The notes beneath the pieces were generated by a model. The model was not told the DNA's origin, made no database searches, and worked only from the letters and a program-made list of their open reading frames with translations. From Planomicrobium stackebrandtii (GTDB lineage Bacteria; Bacillota; Bacilli; Bacillales_A; Planococcaceae), in the NCBI RefSeq assembly GCF_030814955.1, contig NZ_JAUSWB010000004.1:1-64000 (forward strand): a DNA stretch of 64,000 nucleotides, given 5' to 3'. Made by a program: the position numbers and the translations under genes. Below, piece by piece: positions 9,003-18,322 of this stretch. Position 1 is the stretch's first letter. Each line of letters opens with the position of its first letter.

Positions 9003-9599
9003 ATGGATTTTCTTAACGCAGCATATCCACAATCTACAATAACAAAAGTATTGAACAATAGTGGAATTAATCTGAACGGCACGATTGCTATGCCGTGGCC
9101 AGGGGATCAATCAATTTTATTGGATTCGACTGGAAATGCGCTTGGTTATATGACTCAAAATCAAATGGGGGGCGTAACGGTCACAGATGCACATATGGGT
9201 GTGCAGAGTGTTTCGGCCGAACTACCTGGTGGTGGACAATCCATCATGGATGCTACTTACAATCAGCAAGCTTTTACAGTTGAAAATACTGCAGTAGCTG
9301 ATATGACTTATACAAATGATTTTCAATTGGAGAGTATGTCTTTTGACAGCTCGACTGGGGAAACTGCCTATTACTCAAGTGATATGGAATTATTAGGTAT
9401 TACGGAACAACTGGGAGATTCAACGCAATATAACTTCAATGGCTCATTAAATGAAAACAGCCTTCCCACTTTAACGGACTATGTAAGTGGAACCTTCGCT
9501 CATGGATCTGATGCAGCTTCGGTACTGGGCGGAGAATTGCTAATGGATTTTGATATGGATTCTTTAGATGCAGGATTAGGGATTTTTGAATGGTTATAA
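9003..9599 (+). CDS. Strongly acidic protein of unknown function with one Lys and no Arg
   Basis: The product of 198 residues has about 25 Asp/Glu, one Lys (Lys15), no Arg and no Cys, and is rich in Thr, Ser, Gly, Asn and Met. There is no signal peptide or membrane segment; beta structure is likely. The start is supported by TAGGAGATAGGAGTG upstream. It is the first gene of a tight pair: the ankyrin gene starts 16 nt after its stop, so the two are probably co-transcribed and may interact. The extreme composition suggests a chaperone-like, antitoxin-like or DNA-mimic partner, all inference. I do not recognise the family. Confidence 0.7.
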   Translation: MDFLNAAYPQSTITKVLNNSGINLNGTIAMPWPGDQSILLDSTGNALGYMTQNQMGGVTVTDAHMGVQSVSAELPGGGQSIMDATYNQQAFTVENTAVADMTYTNDFQLESMSFDSSTGETAYYSSDMELLGITEQLGDSTQYNFNGSLNENSLPTLTDYVSGTFAHGSDAASVLGGELLMDFDMDSLDAGLGIFEWL

Positions 9600-9615
9600 A
9601 ATCTAAGGAAAAGTG

Positions 9616-12600
9616 ATGAAGAATGAGATGAATAACAAGGGGTACAGTAAGGCTCTAAACGAACAAGTACAGAAACTTAAAATCACAATTAGCAAGGATA
9701 TAAATCAGAACATTAATCAACAATTGCAGGAGCTGGCGAAAAAGGATGCGGCAAAAGATCTTGAGAAGATTAAAAATGCTATAGATAAACGAATTTTTAA
9801 TCGCTTGAGTTCCATAGATAGGCAATTGAATGATAAAAAAACTACCCATGATTCACGGAAAAGTTTAATTAGAGAACTTTCAGTTCTGATTCAACCGAAA
9901 ACTGTTTTGGCTGAATTAAACAGTGTCTTAACTGTGTCGAATACTTGGAAAACTTACAGTGATTTTTATGAAAAAGTCTCGAAGAATTCAATGTTTTCAT
10001 CGATTCTAAAGAGATACAAGGCAGACAGCAAAGTTTTCACCTATTACCAGCAGGGACTGTTGGAAAATACGAATGATTTATTAAAGACTCTTGAAACCCA
10101 TGGTCAGCAACTACAAAGCTATAATCAGGTAATGCAGGAAATTACGGCAGAAAGAGGCGAAAAGCAATTACTGAATTTGGGTGTGGGCTTAGTAGGAGCA
10201 GTGATTGCAGGACCGTTGGGAGGGATAGTTGGAAGGAAAATATCCCAAGCGATGACCAGCGATGAAGACAGGATAAATTATTCTGGTAGTTTGGTTGATA
10301 AAACTTGGGACCAGGTTTACGCCACTTACCAGAAACTATTAACGAAACTCGGAAGTGAATACTTCAATATATACTTCTCACTTTACGGTGGCTTTGCGCA
10401 AAGGATTAATAGCGATTTGAATAAGTTCGGCTATGAAGCCGAAGCTTTCGACGGGGAAGCGATGTGTTTTTCATTTACGATAAAAGCGTCTGAAGTGAAA
10501 AAGGTTGATGTCTGGTTGCAGAAGAATACCCAGACGCTGGAAGAAGCTTTCCGGAAAAACCAACATTCCTTCAGTCAGGATCTGTTTCAAAAAATGGAAT
10601 CATATGTTAAAAGAAATGTTCCTTTTGGTGAAGTTTCAATAGACGGCGAGAAAGTGAAAGACACAATTTCTGCTCTCAAGTTCAATTATATGTTGGCCTT
10701 TATCGAAAAGGAATTCTGGCAGAAAAAGAACGATGCTGAAGCATTAAAGCAATATATGCTGTTATTGGAGAAGATGCCGGTACAAATTGAAACCTCATCT
10801 GCTTTCGCGGACATCCAGCTTCCATCCATGGAGGTAATAGTTTCGCGTATGATTCACTTATCCGTTACAAAATTTAAAGAAACCAAAAAATCGGTATTCA
10901 ATTCTTTCCATCACTATCATTCGCTTCAAAAAGATGCGAAACCAAGTTCTGTTCAAATGATGAAGGTGTTTGAACTATACAATGGTTATACGACAAACAA
11001 AAAACGGATTTCATTAAAATTGAGTGATGTAAGTTATAAAGCGTTGCATTCGATTTATATAAAAGTTATTAAGGAGAGAGAATATTCAAAAGATGTCTTT
11101 TCAAAGCATTTGAAAAAGAAACTTTATAGAACGAAAACAAAACTAAAGCCTCTGTTCAGTTTTTATGATAGCTACAGGGAAGCATTTCTAAGATTTAAAA
11201 TCATTCAGCCAAGGTATATTGTCTCTTTCTTGGTGGCTTTATCTCTTATGATGAACTGGGCCTCATTTGCCTCAGCGGGGAAATTCCTGCCGGGAGCAGA
11301 CGGACTCTATTTTAATTTTATTGAAAACAAAACGCTCGATACACAATTGGATGATTATGCTCTGAACAAAGCAGTGATCGCAGACAATAAACCGCGGATT
11401 CTGCAGCTATTGTCATTGGGAGCAGACCCAAACTTAGTATTGGATGAAGGAAAAACTCTATTGGAAAAGGCGGTTCTTGAAAAAGAAGGCTTGGCTTACA
11501 TTGAAAACTTATTGACCTTGGGAGCTGATCCGAATATACGAAGCGGTAAAGTACCTTTAATCTATTTTGCTATTAACACTAAGGATGAGCAATTAGTAAA
11601 ACTTTTGTTATCCTTTGGAATGGAGCCATTCGCTGATGGGGAAAATGGTTACGACGCTTTGGTTTATATTGATTCACTAGGGACTTCAAATCAGTACTAT
11701 GACATTATGATGCTATTACTGGATGAATATGAAAATATGGATGGCTATGCAGTGGGAGGGACCATGCTTAAAAAAACCCTTGCTGAAAATGATTTGACTG
11801 CTTTAGAGAAAATGTTCGAATTGGGAGCAGATGTAAATGGTTTAATTGATGAAAAGCCTCTTCTTTTTTACGCCGTTGACTCAGGAGCATCTAAAGAGAT
11901 ATTTGAGTTCCTTTTTGATAAAGGTGCAAAAATAAATTCTACGGATCATGATGAAAAAAACTTACTATTGTATTTAACTGATCATAGAAACAAAACGCAC
12001 TCACTATATAAATACTTCTTGGAAAAAGGTGGATACATCGATGCACAAGACTCGGATGGTAATACACCTTTGCTCATAGCAGCAAAAGAAAAAGATAAAG
12101 CTATAATTAATTTATTGCTGAAGTCGGGAGCAAATCCAAATCTTAAAAATAAACAAGATTATACCGCATTGGAGTATGCAATGGAATATGAAGAACTCGA
12201 CTCAATTGAAAAATTGCTTCCTTTAACTGAAATTAAAGAGGAAGATTATCTTAAATGGTTGAAAGCTGCAGTTACTGATCAGAATGTGGAATTTGTAAAT
12301 TTACTGCTTGAATTGGACTCTGTGCCTGAAATCATTGAAAAAGAAAAACAAAACCTACTATATATATCAGTTGAAAATGAAGACAGTGAAACTTTACTTT
12401 CTTTATTGAATCTTAAAATCGATGTGAACTTTTTAAATGAAGATATACTTTCTCCATTAGAATATGCACAGGAAAATGAGTTTGAGAAAATTACTCAGAT
12501 TTTGTTAGAGAGTGGAGCATTAAAGAATTTAGGGCATTTGTCCAAATTTGAGGGTTACTGGGAATCAAATGAGAATACTATTACGCATATTTATGCAGTA

Positions 12601-13209
12601 GATAATCACTATACTTGGGAAGAGTATAGTGGAGGAGAATCTTTGCAGTATAGTATTAGCGATGAATTGGAAATTTTAAAAGACGATGAAGTTCATAGCA
12701 TGGGAATGTCTAAATACCTTGGAGCAGAATTCAACTTTGATGAAATTAGTTTGGAAACCGAATTTGGTAGCTATTTCAATTATAGAAGAATTGAGGAAGA
12801 TGAATTTGAAACTATATTAGAAGAGCAAAAAACTGAAGAAAAGGAAAAAGAAGCTTTATTGGCAAAGGAGGAGGTTGAGGAAAGAAAGATAGAGAAGGAA
12901 GAAAACAGGAAAATGGAGCTTATGCAACTTCACGAGCCATTGGTAGGAGGATGGGTTACTGGAGAAGAAGGAAAAGATAAAGAAGAAATTTTTATCAGCA
13001 TAAGTAGCGAAGACGAGGAAATATTTATAGTAGTAGAAGGTTTAACATATACTTATGCAGTCGCTCTTGATATGAATACTAGCACAGTTGAAGGGAATGT
13101 TTTGCATTTCGGTGACTCTGATTACAACGGAAAAATTCAAGATAAGGATACATTGCAATTTTACAAAGAAGTACACAAAAGTTCTAGCATATACAAAAGA
13201 ATAGAGTAA
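9616..13209 (+). CDS. Giant membrane-anchored ankyrin-repeat protein
   Basis: The ATG at 9616 (preceded by GTG at 9613) follows AAGGAAAAGTG and gives 1197 residues. Visible parts are a charged helical/coiled-coil region (1-180), a glycine-zipper-like hydrophobic stretch near 186-211 (LGVGLVGAVIAG then GGIVG), more helix, one clear transmembrane segment at about 534-555, ankyrin repeats at about 582-970 (LLSLGADPN, LLLSFG and LLLKSGANPN signatures), and a Glu/Lys coiled coil followed by a beta-rich C-terminal domain. Ankyrin repeats bind proteins, and the glycine zipper resembles membrane-active segments. With its acidic partner it may form a membrane system of unknown purpose. Ankyrin proteins of this size and layout are unusual in Bacillales. 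Confidence 0.85.
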   Translation: MKNEMNNKGYSKALNEQVQKLKITISKDINQNINQQLQELAKKDAAKDLEKIKNAIDKRIFNRLSSIDRQLNDKKTTHDSRKSLIRELSVLIQPKTVLAELNSVLTVSNTWKTYSDFYEKVSKNSMFSSILKRYKADSKVFTYYQQGLLENTNDLLKTLETHGQQLQSYNQVMQEITAERGEKQLLNLGVGLVGAVIAGPLGGIVGRKISQAMTSDEDRINYSGSLVDKTWDQVYATYQKLLTKLGSEYFNIYFSLYGGFAQRINSDLNKFGYEAEAFDGEAMCFSFTIKASEVKKVDVWLQKNTQTLEEAFRKNQHSFSQDLFQKMESYVKRNVPFGEVSIDGEKVKDTISALKFNYMLAFIEKEFWQKKNDAEALKQYMLLLEKMPVQIETSSAFADIQLPSMEVIVSRMIHLSVTKFKETKKSVFNSFHHYHSLQKDAKPSSVQMMKVFELYNGYTTNKKRISLKLSDVSYKALHSIYIKVIKEREYSKDVFSKHLKKKLYRTKTKLKPLFSFYDSYREAFLRFKIIQPRYIVSFLVALSLMMNWASFASAGKFLPGADGLYFNFIENKTLDTQLDDYALNKAVIADNKPRILQLLSLGADPNLVLDEGKTLLEKAVLEKEGLAYIENLLTLGADPNIRSGKVPLIYFAINTKDEQLVKLLLSFGMEPFADGENGYDALVYIDSLGTSNQYYDIMMLLLDEYENMDGYAVGGTMLKKTLAENDLTALEKMFELGADVNGLIDEKPLLFYAVDSGASKEIFEFLFDKGAKINSTDHDEKNLLLYLTDHRNKTHSLYKYFLEKGGYIDAQDSDGNTPLLIAAKEKDKAIINLLLKSGANPNLKNKQDYTALEYAMEYEELDSIEKLLPLTEIKEEDYLKWLKAAVTDQNVEFVNLLLELDSVPEIIEKEKQNLLYISVENEDSETLLSLLNLKIDVNFLNEDILSPLEYAQENEFEKITQILLESGALKNLGHLSKFEGYWESNENTITHIYAVDNHYTWEEYSGGESLQYSISDELEILKDDEVHSMGMSKYLGAEFNFDEISLETEFGSYFNYRRIEEDEFETILEEQKTEEKEKEALLAKEEVEERKIEKEENRKMELMQLHEPLVGGWVTGEEGKDKEEIFISISSEDEEIFIVVEGLTYTYAVALDMNTSTVEGNVLHFGDSDYNGKIQDKDTLQFYKEVHKSSSIYKRIE

Positions 13210-13359
13210 TATGTTAAATAATGGATGAAATAAATTTGTATTAAAAATCAATCCTACTAGAGTTCAAGAGTTCAGTTAATTTTCATCATATGATTTTGAA
13301 AATCGCGCCCCTCTGTCAGAGAGAATTCAGTTTATACATGACAATTGCATGAAAAAAAT

Positions 13360-13398
13360 GCCGCATCGAGGAGCCCAATGGTTTCGAGGTGCGGCTTT
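13360..13398 (+). terminator. Terminator-like hairpin of the repeated 3' element
   Basis: GCCGCA pairs with TGCGGC, with an inner TCGA/TCGA pairing, then TTTGG. The upstream block ATTCAGTTTATACATGACAA and the downstream GGAGGTGCTAAATAG match the copy near 5486. Confidence 0.55.
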
Positions 13399-13496
13399 GG
13401 CATATTTATTGGAGGTGCTAAATAGTCATAACTGTTTCGAACACAGGGACCATTTTGGAACTGCTGGAAATCGGTGTCCTCTGGACACTTCGTATC

Positions 13497-13928
13497 CTAC
13501 ATCACCGGCGGCTCCACGTCCTCTACGTGTTTATCTTCTTCCGCGGTCAGGCAATACATGCAGTACGCCGTGCTGTTCTTCTCGAACGGGGGAGGCAGCA
13601 AGTCCAACAGCAGCTTCCGGTCCAAAAGCCGGTGCCCGAGGAAGGTCGTCCCAGTAAAGCGGAAACGAACTGTACGGATACCGCACCAGCCGCTCGACCA
13701 TCGGCTGCTTCGTCTGGATCGGGTTGCGGGGGATAGAGCTGCTGACGGTGAGGAGGCCCAGGTGCAAATCGACTTCCTCGGCAAAATAACGCTCTTGGTA
13801 GATTTCGCCGATATGGCCATAGCGTTTCGCATAGGAAGCGCTGTAGCGCCGATTGACCAACCCCATTTGTTGCTTCGCATGATGAGGTGGTAATAGGCAT
13901 GGGGGTTGAACTCGCGTTTTCGGGTCAT
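13497..13928 (-). pseudogene. REP-associated tyrosine transposase (RAYT/Y1_Tnp) relic
   Basis: A strong AGGAGGTGAGCC ribosome site precedes MTRKREFNPHAYYHLI, the usual opening of RAYT proteins. The frame then shifts, and the neighbouring frame carries LVNRRYSASYAKRYGHIGEI and a YQERYFAEEV segment, then NPIQTKQPMVERLVRYPYSS, which is the conserved C-terminal half of the Y1 transposase fold. Roughly 70 residues between the two parts, including the HUH motif region, are missing, and the C-terminus is frameshifted. These enzymes move REP palindromes; several GTGCC-N-GGCAC palindromes in this window may be its former targets. Confidence 0.7.
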
Positions 13929-14165
13929 GGCTCACCTCCTGCTTAACTTTTCCTGGAAACTGACCGACTCGATCCGTGCCAATTGCACCGAAGTGACTGC
14001 GATCGATCGCGCCAGGGATGCCCGGATTTTTCATTTCCAGCACAAAATCCACCCGGTTGATGATCGAACCCGTGATTTACTGCATGTAATTCAAGCGGGC
14101 TTTATCAGCGCAGGTGCAGTATGCTATTGTCGAAATATTATTTCAATCTAAAAAGGTAATTGATT

Positions 14166-14183
14166 AATCGATTATAATCGATT
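14166..14183. promoter_or_regulatory. 18-bp perfect palindrome upstream of the AlbA_2 relic
   Basis: AATCGATTATAATCGATT is fully self-complementary, contains TATAAT, and lies 46 bp before the relic start. It may have been its autoregulatory operator. Nothing else is seen in 13929-14229. Confidence 0.4.
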
Positions 14184-14229
14184 TTTAAAATAATTGATTT
14201 AAAAATAGAAGAAGATTGAGGTGATACAT

Positions 14230-14873
14230 ATGTTTGAAGAAAGTCAAAAACTTGAACTGAAACGCGAAATAACGGAGGGACTGAAAAAAGAAAATATAGC
14301 TTTCGCAAATACAGATGGAGGGGAAATACTAATCGGGATTGAAGATGACGGTACAGTGGTCGGTTTGACAAACCCCAAAAAGATTTGGAAACCATCAGCA
14401 ACATTTTGAGGGACAGCATAAAGCCGGATATATTAGTGCATAGCTCCGCTGAAATCCGGACCATTGATGGCAAGCAAGTAGTGAAGATTGAAATTACGCG
14501 CGGATCGAGAAGACCTTATCATCTTGCAAGTAAAGGGATGAAGCCTTCCAGTGTTTTTGTTCGGCACGAAACATCAGCCAGTGCGGCATCAGATGAAGCG
14601 ATTCGTCAAATGATCATAGAGTCAGATGGTACTCAATACGAGAGCATGCGATGCATCAATCAATCCTTAACTTTTCATGAAACGACTCAATTGTTTGAAG
14701 CTGAAGGACTGGCATTTGAAGCAACACAGCAAAGAACACTTGGAATCATAAATTCTGATAATTATTATACAAACCTGGGACAGCTCTTGGCGGATCAGTG
14801 CGAACACTCCATTAAAGCTGCTCGCTATTCGTTATTTTTAACGGTCTCATGTTTTTTATTTTCACGCCATTAG
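14230..14873 (+). pseudogene. AlbA_2/Schlafen-type putative DNA-binding protein, frameshifted and truncated
   Basis: The ATG with GAGGTGATACAT upstream opens the AlbA_2 domain: ESQKLELKREI, then the GGEILIGIEDDG signature. A one-base shift in an A-run near 14378-14384 breaks the frame after TNPKK. Restoring it continues into DLETISNILRDSIKPDI, a VVKIEITRG strand, RPYHLASKGMKPS, VFVRHETSA and LTFHETTQLFEAEGL, all typical of this family. The end after HSIKAARYS is lost. These proteins are often annotated as transcriptional regulators or ATP-binding proteins. A second relic of the same gene lies at 19366-19560. Confidence 0.75.
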
Positions 14874-15070
14874 TATTCTAACTATTTTGAATATATTTAG
14901 GTATACTAACAACTATAAGTTTTTCTCCATAAAGAGAAATCCCTAAATAAGCAGTAAGCAGTCTTGTTAAGTAAGGGGAATAGTTAGAATTCTATTCCTG
15001 TAGCGATTGTGGTCCTCATTGTAATGACATTGGCAACATCTAACCAACAAAAAGAAAAGGCGGTTTTAGA

Positions 15071-16231
15071 ATGAATACGAAAAAAAGAATTCAAGCTTTA
15101 CGGGAAAGGATGGAAAACCAAGAAATTGAGGTTTCCATTGTCATGAATTTTGAGAATCAATATTATTTCAGCGGATTAAAAGCCCTCACTTATTCACGGC
15201 CGATTGTCTTGGTGATTGATAAGCAGGAAACAGCATTGATTGTTCCATCTTTGGAAGAAGAGCACAGCAAAGAAAAAGCCAATGTCGACCGGCTATACGT
15301 CTATCATGAAACGAAACTGCGCGCAGAGGAAGGGCGTTCGCATCTTGAACACCTGGCTGGGATCATGCGCAAGTATCCAGCTGGAACAAAGGTAGGGATT
15401 GAGTTTTCATCATTTCCAGTCAAACTCGAGCGGTTGCTGGAAGAACAAGGCTTTCAGTTGGTCAACTTGGATCAGCCCATTGCTGAAATGCGTTACATAA
15501 AGGATCAAGAAGAAATTGATTTGATTACGGAATCCGGCCGTTTGGTCAGTTTGGCAGTTGAAAGTTCCATCGGAAACGTCAAAGCAGGAATGACGGAAAT
15601 GGAATTTGACCAGTTTGGCACCAATGCGCTCTTTACAGAGGTGGCGAGAAAACACCCCAATGCCACATTGGATTATTTCGCGATGTCCCCTTCCGGTCTG
15701 GCGCGTACGAATATGCCGCACGTCTTTTCCAATACCCGGAAATTGGAGGAGCAAGACATCCTTATTCATAGCCGTCAAGTTGGACTGAACGGTTACCGTG
15801 CAGAATGCGAAAGAACCTTTTTTATCGGCCAGCCGACGGAACGGCAAAAGGAACTTTTTCACTTGGTTCTTGAAGCGCAGCTGGCCGCTTTGGATTTCAT
15901 CAAAGTAGGCGTTACAGCAAAAGAAGTGAATGAAGTGGCCCGCAAGATTTTTGAGAAAGGCGGCGTAGAAGAATATATGAATCATCGAACCGGACATGGA
16001 ATTGGCATCGGTTTGCACGAAGAGCCTTCTTTGCGCTATGACAACGATCTCGTCTTACAGGAAGGAATGGTTTTTTGTGTAGAGCCCGGTCTCTACATTC
16101 CGGATGTCGGAGGCTTCAGGCATTCCGATACCGTCGTTCTGACGAAAAAAGGCACAAACTTGATCACTCATTACCCAAACGATTTGGAGAGCTTGATCAT
16201 TGGGGATAGAGTGGGGAAGTTGAGTAAATGA
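15071..16231 (+). CDS. M24-family pita-bread hydrolase, creatinase/ectoine-hydrolase-like
   Basis: The 386 residues contain a creatinase-type N-terminal domain (1-130) and a C-terminal M24 fold (about 140-370). Catalytic His309 in GHGIG and Glu338 in EPGLYIP are present, but three usual metal ligands are not: the first Asp is Ser234, the second Asp of the SDxTRT motif is Glu245, and the final Glu of the RIED-like motif is His351. Loss of these ligands is known for creatinase and ectoine hydrolase, which work without metal. So this is more likely a C-N hydrolase on a small amide-like substrate than a true Xaa-Pro peptidase. It is monocistronic with its own terminator, and AAAAGG precedes the ATG. 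Confidence 0.85.
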   Translation: MNTKKRIQALRERMENQEIEVSIVMNFENQYYFSGLKALTYSRPIVLVIDKQETALIVPSLEEEHSKEKANVDRLYVYHETKLRAEEGRSHLEHLAGIMRKYPAGTKVGIEFSSFPVKLERLLEEQGFQLVNLDQPIAEMRYIKDQEEIDLITESGRLVSLAVESSIGNVKAGMTEMEFDQFGTNALFTEVARKHPNATLDYFAMSPSGLARTNMPHVFSNTRKLEEQDILIHSRQVGLNGYRAECERTFFIGQPTERQKELFHLVLEAQLAALDFIKVGVTAKEVNEVARKIFEKGGVEEYMNHRTGHGIGIGLHEEPSLRYDNDLVLQEGMVFCVEPGLYIPDVGGFRHSDTVVLTKKGTNLITHYPNDLESLIIGDRVGKLSK

Positions 16232-16262
16232 AGTAGGGCAATTGAAAATAGCTGGAATTTCA

Positions 16263-16296
16263 AAATCTCATTCCTTTACGGAGTGAGGTTTTTTTA
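16263..16296 (+). terminator. Intrinsic terminator
   Basis: CTCATTCC pairs with GGAGTGAG and is followed by seven T residues, 30 nt after the M24 gene. Confidence 0.85.
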
Positions 16297-16424
16297 ATGC
16301 GATTTATTGTGCGTTCATCTCATTGGAACATGAGATTTTGCAGAGAAGTCGTGGGTATGTGACATTTCATTCGCTAGTAACTGGCAGTGTGTCTTAAAAT
16401 CATTATTTCGTAAAGGGGACTATT

Positions 16425-16586
16425 TTGAAGAAGCTTCAATACCAATATTCAAATGCTTCAATCCTGCGGGTATTACTGATAATTTTATGCTATGTATTAA
16501 TCCTGTTAGGTAGTGGCCATTTCACAAATGATTATTATCGGCTGCTTTTGGGATTCCCTATTTCATTATTTTTCAATGAGAATTAA
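16425..16586 (+). CDS. Small hydrophobic membrane protein, unknown
   Basis: A TTG start after AAAGGGGAC gives 53 residues. A basic/aromatic start (KKLQYQYSN) leads into a hydrophobic helix, a short polar loop (GSGHFTNDYY) and a second, weaker hydrophobic segment. It sits alone between the M24 terminator and the promoter of the SLH-CAP gene. It could be a degenerate remnant of a longer membrane protein. Confidence 0.4.
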   Translation: MKKLQYQYSNASILRVLLIILCYVLILLGSGHFTNDYYRLLLGFPISLFFNEN

Positions 16587-16604
16587 TTTTATATTCCTAT
16601 AATA

Positions 16605-16632
16605 TTGGATAAAATTTCTAATTAATTATAAT
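16605..16632 (+). promoter_or_regulatory. Sigma-A-type promoter of the SLH-CAP gene
   Basis: TTGGAT (16605-16610) and TATAAT (16627-16632) are separated by 16 bp, about 55 bp upstream of the start codon. Confidence 0.5.
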
Positions 16633-16686
16633 ATAGGGTATAATAATATTCATTGAAGAAACTAATAGTGAGGTGGGAGAGAGAAT

Positions 16687-17727
16687 ATGACTGATGGAGT
16701 GAAAACACTGGTTAAAAAGCTTAATTTTATTGCGTTGGCCGCATTGCTGTTCTTTATTTTCACAGCATCGCCGTCCTTGGCCGCTTCGTCGTTCTCGGAT
16801 GTTTCGAAAAATTATTGGGCACATGCTGAGATTACGGAATTGGCTGATAAAGGCATCATCAAAGGGCATATGGATGGGACTTTCCGTCCGCATGATTCTG
16901 TGACGCGTGCACAGAGTGCCATGATGATTGTACGGGCTTTGAACATCCCAACTGAAAATCGGCCAGATCCGAACTTCAAGGATGTTACGCCTAAAACTTC
17001 AGGCTATGCGGAAATTGCTGCACTTGTTGACCTTGGCGTGTTCGCGAAAGATGAGAAATTCAATCCGACACAGCCGGCGACCCGTGCGCAAGTTGCGAAG
17101 ATTCTGGTGGAGGCATTTAATCTGAAAGGATCGGGTTCAGGAATCAAGGCATTTACAGATGTATCGGCATCTCAGTGGCATTATTCTTATGTCGATACAT
17201 TGGTTCATAACGGCATTACCACCGGTACGACGAAAACAACATTCAGTCCAAATCAAAACGTCGACCGCGTACAGATGGCGGTATTCATCTACCGCAGTCT
17301 TGAGGCAAATGCTCCGACTTCACCGGCAATTCCAGCCGGAGAGGCGGCAATGATGACGGAAGTGCTGAACTTGGTCAATCAGGAACGAGCAAAAGTCGGC
17401 GCGCGAGCAGTTAAACTGCATAAAGGGTTGCAGGACGCGGCATTGATTAAATCAAAAGACATGGCAGAAAATAATTATTTCAGCCACCAATCACCGACAT
17501 ACGGCAGTCCATTTGATTTGCTTAAAGCCAGAGGCATTTCCTATACTGCAGCGGGAGAGAATATCGCTGCCGGTCAACGAAGCGCTGAAAGCGTTATGGC
17601 GTCATGGATGAATAGTCCGGGGCATAAAGCGAATATATTGAACAAAGATTATACGCATTTAGGTGTTGGAATCTATAAAGGCGGGTCGTACGGGATTTAT
17701 CATACCCAGCTGTTTATACGGCAGTAG
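16687..17727 (+). CDS. Secreted SLH-CAP (SCP/PR1-like) wall protein
   Basis: The 346 residues comprise a signal peptide (about 1-34, cleaved after SLA-A), three SLH domains (about 36-210) with GHMDGTFRPHDSVTRAQ-type motifs, and a C-terminal CAP domain (about 225-346) of the YkwD family: VNQERAKVGARAVKL, the His in NNYFSHQSP, a GENIAAG loop and MNSPGHKANIL. The SLH part should hold it in the cell wall. Bacterial CAP proteins are secreted proteins of mostly unknown chemistry, some tied to sporulation or stress. It is monocistronic between its own promoter and terminator. Confidence 0.9.
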   Translation: MTDGVKTLVKKLNFIALAALLFFIFTASPSLAASSFSDVSKNYWAHAEITELADKGIIKGHMDGTFRPHDSVTRAQSAMMIVRALNIPTENRPDPNFKDVTPKTSGYAEIAALVDLGVFAKDEKFNPTQPATRAQVAKILVEAFNLKGSGSGIKAFTDVSASQWHYSYVDTLVHNGITTGTTKTTFSPNQNVDRVQMAVFIYRSLEANAPTSPAIPAGEAAMMTEVLNLVNQERAKVGARAVKLHKGLQDAALIKSKDMAENNYFSHQSPTYGSPFDLLKARGISYTAAGENIAAGQRSAESVMASWMNSPGHKANILNKDYTHLGVGIYKGGSYGIYHTQLFIRQ

Positions 17728-17735
17728 AAAGAGGG

Positions 17736-17766
17736 AACCCACTTCAGGGATGGAGTGGGTTTTTTC
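17736..17766 (+). terminator. Intrinsic terminator
   Basis: AACCCACT pairs with AGTGGGTT and is followed by TTTTTC. The remaining roughly 250 bp before the next minus-strand unit show no gene. Confidence 0.85.
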
Positions 17767-18020
17767 TTTTATTTATGGTTCGATTAAGCCCACGCTGATT
17801 TAGCAGGAATGTTTAAAAAGTAATTGGTTGAATTAGAGGCAGGAAATGAATTATCTGTTTACACATAATTCTAATCGTACTTGTATACTTTTAATAGGTG
17901 AATTCGCGTCCCTACGTCCGATACAACGATTACCGCCCCTTACAATAGAGGTATAGTGCGGGAACTATTTAATAAAAAATGAATATAAAGTGTGGGGCAG
18001 GTGGAACAAAGATGAAGTGA

Positions 18021-18062
18021 AAAAAGAGCAAGGACAGTAAAATTACTGTCCCAGCTCTTTGA
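18021..18062 (-). terminator. Terminator of the minus-strand 18.5-18.0 kb pair
   Basis: Read on the minus strand, AAAGAGC pairs with GCTCTTT outside an inner GGACAGTA/TACTGTCC stem, followed by TTTTTC. Confidence 0.7.
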
Positions 18063-18322
18063 TTGTTTCGAAGAACACATTAACATAATTATTCATGTGA
18101 AGTTTCAATAAAATAAATATCCACAGTTGCATACTGTCCGGTAGTATAATACTCGACGCTAAGACCACCGACCACTATCAGGTGTATGTTGGAATGTTTA
18201 CCCTCAATATATTCAGTAACAAGACCGGCCACGCGGATATTTTTCTCTGCTAAGGGCAGGTCTTTTAACCGAGCTAATTTTTCTCTATATAGTTCCGCTC
18301 TGTTTTCCATATTCTTTTTCAA
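18043..18322 (-). pseudogene. Truncated nucleotidyltransferase-like (DUF6036-type) gene
   Basis: The first 77 codons (18322-18089) hold a helical lead (RAELYREKLARLKDLP) and a VVGGLSVEYYTTGQYATVDI core that looks like the GG-S/A-V..YT.GRY.T.DID motif of DUF6036/MNT-type nucleotidyltransferases. The third Asp position reads Tyr and a stop follows within ten codons. A one-base shift would continue as MNNYVNVFFETIKELGQ, which fits the next helix, and then it stops at the terminator. It overlaps the upstream small gene by about 30 nt, as in toxin-antitoxin pairs. Either a relic, or a drastically shortened version. Confidence 0.5.
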
